DNA from: Pedobacter westerhofensis
Lineage (GTDB): Bacteria > Bacteroidota > Bacteroidia > Sphingobacteriales > Sphingobacteriaceae
Reading direction: 5' to 3'
Length of the DNA: 64,000 bases
NCBI RefSeq assembly: GCF_900182595.1
Contig: NZ_FXTN01000003.1
Coordinates: forward strand, 558,001-622,000
The translations under genes were made by a program, and so were the position numbers. Numbering within the stretch: position 1 is the stretch's first letter; each line of letters starts with the position of its first letter. The notes beneath the pieces are model-generated. The model ran no database searches and was not told the DNA's origin. It saw nothing but the letters and a program-made list of their open reading frames with translations. Positions 34,833 to 45,171 of the stretch are shown piece by piece.

Positions 34833-37800
34833 TTAAGCTAAAGGGAAACTTAGGTAAAATACTGTTCCCGTATCAGCGGAGGATGTGAAATTGATCGATC
34901 CTCCGGCATTCTCAACAGCTTGTTTTACAAAGGCCAGCCCAAGCCCCGTACCGGAAGATTTAGTGGTAAAATTAGGAACAAAGATCTTCTCCTGCAGATC
35001 AAGGTCAATGCCTTTACCATTGTCTTCAACCTCCACAAATACATAATCAGAATCGTTCGTGATCTTCACATATACCAGGCATTTTTCTTTGCCCGAGGTG
35101 GCTTCAATCGCATTCTTCAGCAAATTGTTAAATGACCGCAGCAACTGGTCTTTATCGCCCAGTATCAGCATCTCCTTGTTTGTGAGGTTAGAGATATAAA
35201 TTTCTGCACCTGAAGAATTGACAAAAACATTCCTGCTCTGTTCAATAATAGGTACCAGGAGCAGCTGCTCCAGCTTGGTATCAGGCATTTTAGCAAAATT
35301 TGAGAATTCTGACGCAATTGTTGCCAGACTGTCGATCTGCTCTACAAAAGACTTATAGAACCGCTCAAACTTGAGTTCAAAGTTAGGGTCTTTCTCTTTC
35401 CATGATTTTTCCAGGAGCTGTACACCCAGTTTAAGGGGTGTGAGGGGGTTTTTAATCTCATGCGCCACCTGTTTTGCCATTTCCCGCCAGGCACTCTCAC
35501 GTTCAGACTTTGCCAGCTTAACCGCACTGTCCTCAAGGGCAGAGATCATCTTATTATATTCTTTGATCAAAGAGCCGATCTCATCATGTCTTGACCATAA
35601 AATAGGCTGATTCTTTTGCCCCAGCTTGGTCTTTCTGATGCTCTCCTGAATGAAGGTCAGCGGACTGGTGATCTGGTTGGCCAAAAATACGGCCAGCACG
35701 CCAATCGCCACAAACACCAGCGCATAGATATTGATCAGGGTATTGATAAACAGGCCAATCTTAGCCTGATAGTCTGCCTCGTTCCCGTAATAAGGCAGCC
35801 CGATGTAGGCTACCGTCTGATTCTGCGCATTCCGGATCGGTGCATAGGCCGCAGAGTAAACAAATTCACCGATAGACTCTGTTGGGTTGGTATATTCTGA
35901 CCGCTGCAGCAGCTTCAGGTAAATCATCGCCCTGGCGCCCATCTTTGTGCCAACGATACCATAGTCGTACATCTTGGGCAGCGAGGTAAACAACAGATTC
36001 CCGTTTACGTCGAACAGGTTCAGATAGGCAGAATTAATATCTGCAAACTGGTTAAAGTTCATGATTGCCTGGTCTGTATTTTTAGGGATCCCTGTCGCAA
36101 AAATTTGCTTTTCATAAGACAGCTGTACTTTCCTGATCTTTTCCCTGATGAAATCATCCTGCTGCTTTCTGTATTCGTCCCTGATATAAAAAAAGGTAGA
36201 CCAGCCCACGATCAGTAAGGTGGCAACAACCGACAGTACGATAGACAGCTGTATCCTTGTTTTGTAAAGAATTTTGTTGGCATTGATCATCAGAGATCTG
36301 TTGATATTGAACCAGCCCCCCCAGCTCTGATCGATATTCTTCAACAGCCAGATCATCACATACAGGGCGGCAGAAAAGATGATAAAAACCAGAAAAAAGA
36401 AAGATAGTGCAGCGAGCCGCACAATGTAGGTCACTTTCTCTTTACTGATCACAATGATTTTTGAATTGCTTGCCGTGTAGATCAGATGACTGTAGCCTGC
36501 TCTTGGCTCGTTCACAAAAACGGGTTCGCCAAACTTACCTTTAAACTCTGTATTGGCCAGCTTGTACGTGTACTTGCCCGACTGTTTAATCAGCTTATTA
36601 TTGTTATAAAACGCAAATGAATAGTTACTGTAGTCGTCTTCATTTTTCAGTTTCCCATCAATCAGTATCTCCGGAAACTGGCTGCTGTAATTGTACTGCT
36701 GTGATTTCAGCTCCACCACCAGTGTGCCCAGAATATGGCTGTCGTCAAATATCGGTACGATACCAAAATAATTCTGGTATCCGAAAGTATCATTGAGGCG
36801 GTAGAAAAAACCGGAGATTTTTACTGATCCTGAACGTACCAGGTTCTGGTAATGCTCAAGCGAGTTGTCGCTCCCCTGCGTCCTGACAGAATCTTTGGCA
36901 TTAAACTCATAAAAATTATGCTCAAAGGGCGAGAGGTAGCCGTCTAAAAAGGTTTTGGTAATATAATTTTGTAAAGCCAGGTGCCTGTTGGATTTCGGGC
37001 TCTTAAAGTAATCTGCAATAAACAGGTCGTTGGAGATACCGTTGCCTAAACTTTCAATAGAGTTGATCACTTTAGGATCATCAGAAGACTGCAGTTTCTG
37101 GGCAATGACATACCTGTTGCTACGCTCTTTGATATCATTGAATTTCAGATATTTGATCGACGAGATAAAGGCCAGGCAAAAGAAAATGGATGCAAAAACC
37201 CCAATAGAGAAACGGTTACGCTGGATATAGATATTATACGAAATGATAAAAAGAAACAGCGCATAGGCAATAAAGAATGCAGTAAAAGCGGTACACATCA
37301 TATAGATGAAATACAGCCCGAACATCGACAGGAACAGTACCAGCCGCTCCTTATGTGTTACTTTCAGCTGTTTGGTAAGTTCAATGGTAATGCTGGCGAT
37401 CAGATACACATTAAACCAGACCAGGCAGAGTATAATGATGCAAACCCAGCTCATCCAGCCCAGATTAATGATATTGGTAATATCGAAGTTGATTTTGGAG
37501 TTATAGATCAGCCCGAAAAAAACAGTGTTGATCAGGAATGCGATTCCTGAAAAGAGCAGGATGGCAATCGCATGGAATGCAAGGCCGGCCGGTCTGCTGG
37601 CCGAAAGCCATGAAGGAAATTTATACTTGTCCCTGTAAGTATAAATAAATAATACTACCCATGTTAAAGCCAATACATTGAGCAGGAAGTCTCCCACAGA
37701 AGGAAGGAAGAAACTTTGCGCATAAATGGTGGGGCTGAAAATTTCGAGGTTAAACTGGTGATTAAACCATCCGTATTCAAGGTCCGTGATCCTGTTGACC

Positions 37801-38549
37801 AGGAAAAACAGGATTAGCAATAATGTGGCCTTGCCCAGGTGCCCTTTTTTAACCAGCCAGGCACAGAATGAATTGGTGAATAATGCAAAGCAAAACAGTC
37901 CAATTACCCAAAGCCAGATTTGTATTGTCGCATAGATGCCCTGTGTATAGGCAGGATTAAGTTTAACCTCGAAGAGTAGTTTCCCGTCTAGGTTGGTAAT
38001 CCCAAAGACCTCCTCATCCATAAAAGAGGCCAGGACCAGTGAATTTGTAGAAGACATCCCTTTTACAATCCCATTCCGGAGATACCTGTTCTGAATACTG
38101 AACTGATTTTTTACATCAAGCAGCACGATGATGGTATAATTCCCCTGCGTTTTTTTAATTACTTCGTACCATCCGTTGGGAAACTGGATAAAAGAAGATC
38201 CTTCCTTTATCTTGGAAGGATCAGATGGTATGGCTTTATAGGAACTCCAGAATTTCAATACCGAATTTTCGTAAGTCAGTATGTTGATTCCCTTGGTTCT
38301 GTAGTTATTGATAAAGTTTAAGGCATACACTTCATTGAGGTGAAACTGTTTTGTACGTTCCACCTTTTGTGCGTCTGCAAGATAACTGTATACTATCCGT
38401 TCATTTGAAGCGAGATTCTCCTGAAGAGTCTCTGCTTCGTGTTGCAATAGGTCTTTTTTGGTTATTGAATGCTTTAAAGATAATGCCGTCACAATACAGC
38501 ATACCCCCAGGATCAATAATAGAAATCTAATTTTAGCCCCAATATTCAC
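34833..38549 (-). CDS. Large NtrY-like sensor histidine kinase
   Basis: 1238 residues from a GTG at 38549. The protein has an N-terminal membrane helix, a periplasmic stretch, a block of about ten helices (about 210-460), another extracytoplasmic domain (480-680), further helices, a second sensor part, and HAMP (about 945-1000). The kinase core follows: AHEIKNPLTPLKLG (phospho-His near 1030), NNLLKNAIEATSG (N box), VEDNGKGID (G1) and SSGTGLGLAFVKQ (G2). No response regulator is adjacent; fabD lies 27 bp upstream on the same strand. Signal and target are unknown. Confidence 0.85.
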   Translation of the reverse strand: MNIGAKIRFLLLILGVCCIVTALSLKHSITKKDLLQHEAETLQENLASNERIVYSYLADAQKVERTKQFHLNEVYALNFINNYRTKGINILTYENSVLKFWSSYKAIPSDPSKIKEGSSFIQFPNGWYEVIKKTQGNYTIIVLLDVKNQFSIQNRYLRNGIVKGMSSTNSLVLASFMDEEVFGITNLDGKLLFEVKLNPAYTQGIYATIQIWLWVIGLFCFALFTNSFCAWLVKKGHLGKATLLLILFFLVNRITDLEYGWFNHQFNLEIFSPTIYAQSFFLPSVGDFLLNVLALTWVVLFIYTYRDKYKFPSWLSASRPAGLAFHAIAILLFSGIAFLINTVFFGLIYNSKINFDITNIINLGWMSWVCIIILCLVWFNVYLIASITIELTKQLKVTHKERLVLFLSMFGLYFIYMMCTAFTAFFIAYALFLFIISYNIYIQRNRFSIGVFASIFFCLAFISSIKYLKFNDIKERSNRYVIAQKLQSSDDPKVINSIESLGNGISNDLFIADYFKSPKSNRHLALQNYITKTFLDGYLSPFEHNFYEFNAKDSVRTQGSDNSLEHYQNLVRSGSVKISGFFYRLNDTFGYQNYFGIVPIFDDSHILGTLVVELKSQQYNYSSQFPEILIDGKLKNEDDYSNYSFAFYNNNKLIKQSGKYTYKLANTEFKGKFGEPVFVNEPRAGYSHLIYTASNSKIIVISKEKVTYIVRLAALSFFFLVFIIFSAALYVMIWLLKNIDQSWGGWFNINRSLMINANKILYKTRIQLSIVLSVVATLLIVGWSTFFYIRDEYRKQQDDFIREKIRKVQLSYEKQIFATGIPKNTDQAIMNFNQFADINSAYLNLFDVNGNLLFTSLPKMYDYGIVGTKMGARAMIYLKLLQRSEYTNPTESIGEFVYSAAYAPIRNAQNQTVAYIGLPYYGNEADYQAKIGLFINTLINIYALVFVAIGVLAVFLANQITSPLTFIQESIRKTKLGQKNQPILWSRHDEIGSLIKEYNKMISALEDSAVKLAKSERESAWREMAKQVAHEIKNPLTPLKLGVQLLEKSWKEKDPNFELKFERFYKSFVEQIDSLATIASEFSNFAKMPDTKLEQLLLVPIIEQSRNVFVNSSGAEIYISNLTNKEMLILGDKDQLLRSFNNLLKNAIEATSGKEKCLVYVKITNDSDYVFVEVEDNGKGIDLDLQEKIFVPNFTTKSSGTGLGLAFVKQAVENAGGSINFTSSADTGTVFYLSFPLA

Positions 38550-38576
38550 ACCGGATATAATTAATAAAAATTCAAA

Positions 38577-39461
38577 TTAGACCGGTATTGCTGCCGAACT
38601 GGTTTGTACAGCCCTGTTTACTTTTTTGACCAGGCCCTGAAGTACATTGCCGGGCCCAACTTCAATAAATTCATCTGCGCCATCGGCCAGCATCCGCTCT
38701 ACAGTTTGTGTCCAGCGTACTGCACCAGTCAGCTGTGTGATCAGGTTAAATTTAATCTTTTCAGGATCCGTTTGCGGCATAGGATCTACATTCTGATAAA
38801 TTGGACATACAGGAGGCAGGATTGTCGTATTTTCAATCGCTTCCTTTAGTTCAATTCTGGCAGGCTCCATCAAAGGTGAGTGGAAAGCACCGCCAACATT
38901 TAATTTCAACGCTCTTTTTGCACCCGCCTCAGTCAGCTTTGCACAGGCAATATCAATCCCTTCGATACTTCCGGAAATGACCAGCTGTCCCGGGCAGTTA
39001 TAATTTGCCGCAACCACAACTTCATCTATTTCTTCACAGATCTTTTCTACTACATCATCTGCCAGCCCAAGGATAGCCGCCATTGTTGATGGCTGCAGCT
39101 CACAGGCTTTCTGCATCGCATTTGCCCTTGCAATTACCAGTTTCAGGCCGTCTTCAAATGAGATCGCCGAAGCAGCAACGAGGGCAGAAAACTCACCCAG
39201 AGAATGTCCTGCAACCATATCAGGTTTAAAATCATCGCCCAGGGATTTGGCGAGGATGACCGAATGAAGGAAAATCGCGGGCTGGGTAACTTTTGTTTGT
39301 TTCAGCTCTTCTTCAGTACCGGAGAACATGATATCACTGATACGGAAGCCGATGATATCATTAGCTTTCTCAAATAATGCTTTGGCTGCTTCACTTTCGT
39401 AAAGTTCCTTGCCCATGCCCGAAAATTGTGCTCCCTGTCCGGGAAATAAATATGCCTTCAT
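38577..39461 (-). CDS. fabD: Malonyl-CoA--ACP transacylase
   Basis: 294 residues. It moves malonyl from CoA to acyl carrier protein for fatty-acid synthesis. Motifs are FPGQGAQFSGMGKELY, the nucleophile Ser in AGHSLGEFSALVAA (near residue 87), and the His partner in GGAFHSPLM. It is placed between folE and the histidine kinase gene on one strand; these may be co-transcribed but are not functionally related. Confidence 0.95.
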   Translation of the reverse strand: MKAYLFPGQGAQFSGMGKELYESEAAKALFEKANDIIGFRISDIMFSGTEEELKQTKVTQPAIFLHSVILAKSLGDDFKPDMVAGHSLGEFSALVAASAISFEDGLKLVIARANAMQKACELQPSTMAAILGLADDVVEKICEEIDEVVVAANYNCPGQLVISGSIEGIDIACAKLTEAGAKRALKLNVGGAFHSPLMEPARIELKEAIENTTILPPVCPIYQNVDPMPQTDPEKIKFNLITQLTGAVRWTQTVERMLADGADEFIEVGPGNVLQGLVKKVNRAVQTSSAAIPV

Positions 39462-39520
39462 TTGTATTGATCTATTGTTATAAAAGTTCCTGAAGAACCG
39501 GTAATTGTATAAAAAAGTAT

Positions 39521-40156
39521 CTAGTGTAGCTTTGCGGTAATCAACCTCAAAAACTCTGCCCGGGTTTTATCACTCGCAAATCCACCGGTGAATGCAGAAG
39601 TAGTAGTCACAGAATTTTGTTTCTGTATACCTCTCATGGCCATGCACAAATGCTGGCATTCGATCACCACGGCAACACCTGCAGGATTTAAAGTTTCCTG
39701 GATACAGTCCCTGATCTCATTGGTTAAGCGCTCCTGTACCTGCAGCCGCCTCGCAAAGGCATCCACTACACGCGGGATCTTGCTTAAGCCTACAATATGG
39801 CCATTGGGAATGTATGCGATATGTGCTTTCCCAAAAAAAGGAAGCATGTGGTGCTCGCACATGGAATAAACTTCTATATCCTTTACTACAACCATCTGGC
39901 TGTAATCTTCTTTAAACATAGCAGACCGTAAGATCTCTGCCGGGTCCAGATCGTAACCGTGGGTCAGATACTGCAGTGATTTTGCTACACGCTCCGGGGT
40001 TTTCAGTAAACCTTCACGTGATGGATCCTCTCCGATTGTACTCAGGATCTCTGTATAATGATTTGCAATAGATGTGATCTTTGAAGCATTGTAACGGTCT
40101 ACTTTGATATAACCATCGTTATCCTCATCAAAAGGATCTTGTATATGATTTTCCAT
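39521..40156 (-). CDS. folE: GTP cyclohydrolase I
   Basis: 211 residues. It turns GTP into 7,8-dihydroneopterin triphosphate, the first step of folate and queuosine precursor synthesis. Zinc ligands and active site: [19 protein letters not shown] and [11 protein letters not shown], plus [20 protein letters not shown]. It lies 11 bp after queD, which uses its product, so the pair links to the 7-deazaguanine pathway. Confidence 0.96.
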   Translation of the reverse strand: MENHIQDPFDEDNDGYIKVDRYNASKITSIANHYTEILSTIGEDPSREGLLKTPERVAKSLQYLTHGYDLDPAEILRSAMFKEDYSQMVVVKDIEVYSMCEHHMLPFFGKAHIAYIPNGHIVGLSKIPRVVDAFARRLQVQERLTNEIRDCIQETLNPAGVAVVIECQHLCMAMRGIQKQNSVTTTSAFTGGFASDKTRAEFLRLITAKLH

Positions 40157-40167
40157 TGATTTGTTTA

Positions 40168-40578
40168 TTAACCGAAGTATTCAACAAAATTATTTTCGGT
40201 CTCGTAAATTTTGATGCTGTGCAGTTGCGCCCCGCCAGCAGTGATATGTGGTAACAATTGCTCCCAGATGGCAATAGCCAGATTTTCTGTAGATGCCAGT
40301 TTGTCTTTCATAAAATCCACATCCAGATTGAGATTTCTATGGTCAAGCTTATCAATGATATGCTCATTGATAATCATTTTCAGCCATTTCAGGTCTACCA
40401 GAAAACCCGTCTCGGGGTTGATTTCACCCTTAACCGTAACAAAAAGCTGATAGTTGTGACCATGCCAGTTAGGGTTGGCACATTTGCCGTAAACCTCCAG
40501 ATTATGATCTTCAGACCAGTCGGGCCTGGCCAGTTTATGCGCAGCATTAAAAGATTCCTTGCGGGTTATATAAATCAT
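40168..40578 (-). CDS. queD: 6-carboxytetrahydropterin synthase
   Basis: 136 residues from the ATG at 40578; an upstream TTG extends the frame by 7 codons without support. QueD/PTPS motifs are [16 protein letters not shown] (zinc His), [12 protein letters not shown] (two zinc His), [21 protein letters not shown] (Asp and His), and a C-terminal Glu in KIYETENN. It converts dihydroneopterin triphosphate to 6-carboxytetrahydropterin in queuosine synthesis. It is encoded next to folE, the supplier of its substrate. Confidence 0.92.
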   Translation of the reverse strand: MIYITRKESFNAAHKLARPDWSEDHNLEVYGKCANPNWHGHNYQLFVTVKGEINPETGFLVDLKWLKMIINEHIIDKLDHRNLNLDVDFMKDKLASTENLAIAIWEQLLPHITAGGAQLHSIKIYETENNFVEYFG

Positions 40579-40756
40579 TGCTATTGTAATTGACTGCAAA
40601 TATACGCAGAAAGCTCAAAGTAGAAAGTTTTATCGGGTTTTGGTTAGGTCATCATTACACCATATCCAGGTCATCAAAATTCCGCACGACTGTGGCCAGC
40701 TAAATGCTTAGCAGCAATTAGCTTTAACCAGATGAAAATTCTTGTAACTTCGTTAA

Positions 40757-41389
40757 ATGAAGATATTGATTGTAGCGGCAACAAGGGCCGAGGTATCCGG
40801 CCTGTGCAACCATTTTACTTTGCCTGAAGGAGATTTTGCCGAAACAAAACAGTTTGACCTGCTGATCACCGGCGTAGGAATGACCGCTACGGCTTTTGCA
40901 CTGGGAAAACATTTATCTGCCGCCTACAGCCTGGTGCTTAACCTGGGGATAGCCGGCTGTTATGAATGGAAATATCCCTTAGGCAGCCTGCTGAATATTA
41001 CAGAGGATATCTTTGCAGAACTGGGCGCCGAAGATAAAGACGAATTTCTAACGATTGATACGCTTGGATTTGGACAAAGCAGGTATATCGCAGCAAACAC
41101 GCTCAGCACAACGCTGGTTACTGCTTTGCCCAAAGTAAAAGGCATCACTGTGAACAAAGTAAGCGGCAATAAAACCAGCATTAAAGCCACGGAAAAACGC
41201 CTTCAGCCGGCTACCGAAAGTATGGAAGGCGCAGCAGTATTATACAGCTGTGAACAAATGGGCATCCCCTGCCTGCAGGTCCGCAGCATCTCTAACTATG
41301 TAGAAGAAAGAAATCGCGAATCCTGGAAAATTGGCCTGGCCATAAAAAACCTAAATGAGTGGGCAATCGAATTTTTGACAAACGGTTAA
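40757..41389 (+). CDS. mqnB: Futalosine hydrolase
   Basis: 210 residues. It cleaves futalosine to hypoxanthine and dehypoxanthine futalosine in the menaquinone pathway. The nucleoside-phosphorylase fold is seen in ITGVGMTATAFALG and LVLNLGIAGCYE, with the motifs SMEGAAVLYSCEQMG and RSISNYVEERNRE of the MqnB family. Next to mqnD on the same strand, 34 bp away, which supports the call. Confidence 0.93.
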   Translation: MKILIVAATRAEVSGLCNHFTLPEGDFAETKQFDLLITGVGMTATAFALGKHLSAAYSLVLNLGIAGCYEWKYPLGSLLNITEDIFAELGAEDKDEFLTIDTLGFGQSRYIAANTLSTTLVTALPKVKGITVNKVSGNKTSIKATEKRLQPATESMEGAAVLYSCEQMGIPCLQVRSISNYVEERNRESWKIGLAIKNLNEWAIEFLTNG

Positions 41390-41423
41390 CCGATCGGCTT
41401 TGCTAACTCCTTACATTTACCGC

Positions 41424-42275
41424 ATGAAACTTTCACTCGGATTTTCCCCCTGCCCTAACGATACCTTTATATTTGATGCATTGATCCACCATAAAATTGA
41501 TACTGAAGGACTGGAGTTTGAAGTATCCTTTGATGATGTAGAAACATTAAATCAAAAGGCTGTGAGGTCTGAGCTGGATATCACAAAACTGAGTTTTCAT
41601 GCTTTCGCACACCTGGCAGATCAATATGCCTTGCTGGATGCGGGCAGCGCACTGGGATTTGGCGTCGGGCCCCTGCTGATCTGCAAAAATGAAGAACTGA
41701 TCAGCAGCGAAGAGTTAAAAGCAGAAAATTCTGCACTGCGGGTAGGTATTCCGGGACAGCTGACCACCGCGAATTTTCTGCTGGGTATCGCTTTTCCCAA
41801 TTTACGCAATAAACAGGTCATGGTTTTCTCAGATATTGAAAATGCGCTGCTGAACGACGAGATCGATCTGGGCTTGATTATCCATGAAAACCGCTTTACC
41901 TATATGGATAAGGGACTTCATAAGGTAGTAGACCTGGGCAGTTACTGGGAAGAACTGACCGGCTGTGCCATTCCTTTAGGCGGCATTGTGATCAACAGAA
42001 AGCTTGATGAAGAGGTTCAGCTGAAAGTGAACAGGCTGATACGCAAGTCGGTAGAGTTTGCTTTTGCAAATCCAAAATCCGGCATTGAATTTATTTCCAG
42101 CCATGCCCAGGAAATGGACGAAGCTGTGATGTACAAGCATATTGAACTGTATGTGAACCAATATTCTGCAGATCTGGGTACCGAAGGCAGAAATGCGATA
42201 GATACCATGTTTAAAATGGCAGAGGAAAAAGCAATTATTCCTGCCATCACCAAAGATCTTTACGTTACAAAATAA
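41424..42275 (+). CDS. mqnD: 1,4-dihydroxy-6-naphthoate synthase
   Basis: 283 residues from the ATG at 41424; the frame to 41400 uses TTG. It makes 1,4-dihydroxy-6-naphthoate from cyclic dehypoxanthine futalosine. MqnD features are the N-terminal LGFSPCPNDTFIFDALIHHK, a periplasmic-binding-protein-like fold, and NEDLGLIIHENRFTY-like text (ALLNDEIDLGLIIHENRF). With mqnB upstream it shows that the organism makes menaquinone by the futalosine route. Confidence 0.93.
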   Translation: MKLSLGFSPCPNDTFIFDALIHHKIDTEGLEFEVSFDDVETLNQKAVRSELDITKLSFHAFAHLADQYALLDAGSALGFGVGPLLICKNEELISSEELKAENSALRVGIPGQLTTANFLLGIAFPNLRNKQVMVFSDIENALLNDEIDLGLIIHENRFTYMDKGLHKVVDLGSYWEELTGCAIPLGGIVINRKLDEEVQLKVNRLIRKSVEFAFANPKSGIEFISSHAQEMDEAVMYKHIELYVNQYSADLGTEGRNAIDTMFKMAEEKAIIPAITKDLYVTK

Positions 42276-42277
42276 CC

Positions 42278-42658
42278 CTACTGGTTACAGGGGCCGTCCG
42301 GGATTTCTTTGGTAATCCTGATTAATTTGGTGACTACCAGGGTAGAATCAAAATCTGCTGACACCATAAGGCTGTCAGACTTGATGATATGACACTCTGC
42401 CTCAATGTAGACAGGTTCATAAGGCTTCTCAAAATTAAATTTACTGTATGCAAGTTCCAGTGTTTTAGCGCTGTCTGCCACCCAAAATTCCCTTCCTTCT
42501 TCACAGTCTGTAAAGGAATGTATTTCAGGCCCGTAGCTATACAATCCCTTTATTATCCTGGTAGTGTCTTTTTGCTCATGTGACGACGGCCTGTTACAGG
42601 CAGCAAAAAAAACAGACATCGCAGATAATAATAATGCTGTATGTTTAAAGGAATTCAT
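42278..42658 (-). CDS. Small lipoprotein, function unknown
   Basis: 126 residues with a lipoprotein signal ending VFFAAC (Cys21). The mature part is acidic, with Cys53 and a C-terminal Cys near the end (PDGPCNQ). I recognise no family. It starts 1 bp after the LolC/E-like permease gene, so it is co-transcribed and its product may share the periplasm with that complex. Confidence 0.75.
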   Translation of the reverse strand: MNSFKHTALLLSAMSVFFAACNRPSSHEQKDTTRIIKGLYSYGPEIHSFTDCEEGREFWVADSAKTLELAYSKFNFEKPYEPVYIEAECHIIKSDSLMVSADFDSTLVVTKLIRITKEIPDGPCNQ

Positions 42659-42659
42659 G

Positions 42660-43892
42660 TTAAAGATCTTGATTTAAATTATTGATGTTTTTAACGCTCA
42701 AATTAGATGACAAAGCTGATGCCATAAAAGAGAAAATGCTCACCGTAACAAAGACTAATAGAAAATCTTTCCATTTAAGGCCAATTGGGTAGGCATTACT
42801 GATCAGAAGATTTTCCTGCGACATCTTAATCCAGCCAAATTTCTGCTGCATCAAACAAAAGCCAAAGCCAACAAGGAGGCCAAAGATACAACCCGCCATT
42901 GTGATCATCATTCCTTCAAAAAGAAATATCTTTTTGATCAGGTTTTTACCAGCACCAAGGCTGCTCAGAATGGCAATATCCTTTAGTTTGTCGATCACCA
43001 GCATGGTAAGCGAACCGATAATGTTAAATATGGCAATAATGAGGATGAAGGTTAAGATGATGTAAACAGCCCATTTCTCTGTACCCAAAATATTATACAA
43101 TGCCTTATTCTGCTCGATCCGGTCTTTAACAATAAACCCGGGTCCAAGCTGCTCTTGTATCACGTCTTTAAAGTCATCTGCATCAATTCCCTTTTGCAGG
43201 TTGATCTCGATGGACGATATCTTATTCTCTTCCTGCAACAACCGGCGTGCAAAGCTCAGCGGCACGATCGCAATATTATCAAAGTCCTGCTGCACCTCAA
43301 AAATGCCGGATACCGGAATGTAAAGATCTACAAAATCATCCGCAGGATTCACCGAACTTGTTTTGATACCCTTTCTTGGAGAAAATACCTGCAGCTGGGT
43401 AAATGGATCATTGGTATTGACCATCAGATAATTCTGTATCGCAGAACCGATCACGGCATTGGGCCCGCCGCTGTTCTGGATCACAAACTTGCCCTGGATG
43501 GTAATACTATCCAGGCTTTTGTTTTTTAAATAAGAGGTACTTACCCCCTTTACAAGTCCAACTGACTGCTTGTCATGGTACCTGAGCAGCGCATTTTCTG
43601 AAAGCACCTGAGTATAGGAATATATTGATTTATTGGCGCTAAGCCGCTTAAAATAGGCCGTATTTGGGTCAAAGGTCTTGCCTTTTGCCGGCGCAATCAC
43701 CAACTGCGGTGTAATCGTATTGAACATCTTGAGCACCACTTCTTCAAAGCCGTTGAAAACCGAGAGGATGATGATCAGCGCTGCACTTCCCACAAAAACC
43801 CCCAATACAGAAATTGTAGAAATGATGTTTATGGCATTGGTGGACTTTTTTGCAAAAAGATACCTGCGGGCAATATATAGGGCTGTGTTCAA
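42660..43892 (-). CDS. LolC/LolE-like ABC transporter permease
   Basis: 410 residues from a TTG (no in-frame ATG before a stop). MacB/FtsX architecture: an N-terminal helix after IARRYLFAKKSTNAINIIST, a large periplasmic domain, then three C-terminal helices around 270-400 (LTFILIIAIFNIIGSLTMLV, LFEGMMITMAGCIFGLLVG, FLLVFVTVSIFSF). In family members it extracts lipoproteins from the inner membrane with an LolD ATPase. No ATPase gene is adjacent. It sits in the aroE-gldD cluster. Confidence 0.87.
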   Translation of the reverse strand: MNTALYIARRYLFAKKSTNAINIISTISVLGVFVGSAALIIILSVFNGFEEVVLKMFNTITPQLVIAPAKGKTFDPNTAYFKRLSANKSIYSYTQVLSENALLRYHDKQSVGLVKGVSTSYLKNKSLDSITIQGKFVIQNSGGPNAVIGSAIQNYLMVNTNDPFTQLQVFSPRKGIKTSSVNPADDFVDLYIPVSGIFEVQQDFDNIAIVPLSFARRLLQEENKISSIEINLQKGIDADDFKDVIQEQLGPGFIVKDRIEQNKALYNILGTEKWAVYIILTFILIIAIFNIIGSLTMLVIDKLKDIAILSSLGAGKNLIKKIFLFEGMMITMAGCIFGLLVGFGFCLMQQKFGWIKMSQENLLISNAYPIGLKWKDFLLVFVTVSIFSFMASALSSNLSVKNINNLNQDL

Positions 43893-43924
43893 ATGTGGTT
43901 CTGTTTATTCAAATATACAGGTAC

Positions 43925-44563
43925 TTATCTTAAAAAAGGATTGTTTTCCTTCTCATACCCAATATTGGTGATACCACCATGGCCCGGATAAACCGCTGTG
44001 TTGTCTGGCAAAACAAAAAGTTTCTCCCTGATACTGGCAAGCAACTGTTTGTGGTTACCGCCCGGCAAATCCGTACGGCCTATACTATTATAAAATAACA
44101 CATCGCCTCCGATCAGGAAGCTGTCTTCCCTTGCATAAAAACACAGATGTGCCGGCGAATGTCCCGGAGCAAAGATCAGTTCCAGTTCACTGTTCCCAAA
44201 AATCACCTTTCCTGTCCCTTCCAAAAATACTTCGGGCTCGGGAGAAAGTTCATACTGAATTCCCATCTGAGGGGCGTAACCAGCAACCGCATGCAATACA
44301 GGTAATTCACCACGATGGAACCTTGGTTTTAAGCCCCAGTTATCAAATACAAATTTATTGCCCAGCACGTGGTCAATGTGACAATGTGTATTGAGGAGCA
44401 ATACCGGCTTTAATCCGCTTTCTTTCATCCATTTGACAAAAACATTTTGTTCATTGCCATTAAACATGCCCGGATCAATGATTACACATTCTCCTGTTTC
44501 GTCATATAAAACATAAGTATTTTCCCCGTAAGGGTTAAAGGTAAACTGCTGAATAGTAATCAT
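43925..44563 (-). CDS. Metallo-beta-lactamase-fold hydrolase
   Basis: 212 residues from the ATG at 44563; an in-frame GTG further up overlaps the gldD stop. Metal-binding motif NTHCHIDHVLG (HxHxDH), GHSPAHLCFY and GGDVLFYNSIGRTDLPGG, then PGHGGITNIG. This pattern resembles glyoxalase II (hydroxyacylglutathione hydrolase) and other thioester-type MBL enzymes, but the substrate cannot be told. It starts 11 bp after gldD. Confidence 0.87.
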   Translation of the reverse strand: MITIQQFTFNPYGENTYVLYDETGECVIIDPGMFNGNEQNVFVKWMKESGLKPVLLLNTHCHIDHVLGNKFVFDNWGLKPRFHRGELPVLHAVAGYAPQMGIQYELSPEPEVFLEGTGKVIFGNSELELIFAPGHSPAHLCFYAREDSFLIGGDVLFYNSIGRTDLPGGNHKQLLASIREKLFVLPDNTAVYPGHGGITNIGYEKENNPFLR

Positions 44564-44574
44564 CGGATTGGTAT

Positions 44575-45162
44575 TTATTTTTTCCACTCAAAGGTATCGA
44601 TCATTCGCTCAATATCCTTTTTTATAAAACTCACCACAGGAGCAATAGAATCATATTGCGGGCGCTCATTAAAATATAAGGCTCCCCTGAAATAATGTTT
44701 GGCACTGTCAGTTAAAAAAAACTGTACTGAGGATGCAGTATTCCCTTCTATAGCATAATAAATGCCATAAACCTTACGCTCTGGGAAATTGATCAGTTTC
44801 TGATCAATTGCATTGGCTTTTACCGTATGTTTAAAAGCAAGCGTCCTGGCATCTTCCACCAGCCCATAATATTCTTTGGCTGATGAAATATCATAATATG
44901 TAAGATGCAGACGGGCGTTGAACTGCGGAAAACTGAGGTTGTTCCAGCAGTTTCCTGCACCGCGCTCTTTATCGGCTTCCATTGTTGCATACCGGGGATA
45001 TTCGAAAGAAAAGGGACAACCTTCGTTATAGTTCAGGTACTCCTTTCTGGGAAATTTGATATTGAAATAACCTCTGGGCTTAGGTACATAACTTTCATTG
45101 TTGCAGGCGGAGGCAAAACAGATGAACACGAACAGACCGCACAGTAAAAGGTTTCTCTTCAT
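44575..45162 (-). CDS. gldD: Gliding motility lipoprotein GldD
   Basis: 195 residues with a lipoprotein signal (CFASAC, Cys20). The mature protein shows the family blocks YVPKPRGYFNIKFPRKEYL, FSFEYPRYA, CWNNLSFPQFNARLHLTYYD, and VQFFLTDSAKHYFRGALYF. GldD is a conserved Bacteroidota outer-membrane-associated lipoprotein linked to gliding and type IX secretion. It lies between aroE and the MBL hydrolase gene. Whether this organism glides cannot be told from the window. Confidence 0.92.
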   Translation of the reverse strand: MKRNLLLCGLFVFICFASACNNESYVPKPRGYFNIKFPRKEYLNYNEGCPFSFEYPRYATMEADKERGAGNCWNNLSFPQFNARLHLTYYDISSAKEYYGLVEDARTLAFKHTVKANAIDQKLINFPERKVYGIYYAIEGNTASSVQFFLTDSAKHYFRGALYFNERPQYDSIAPVVSFIKKDIERMIDTFEWKK

Positions 45163-45171
45163 GGGTTCATC

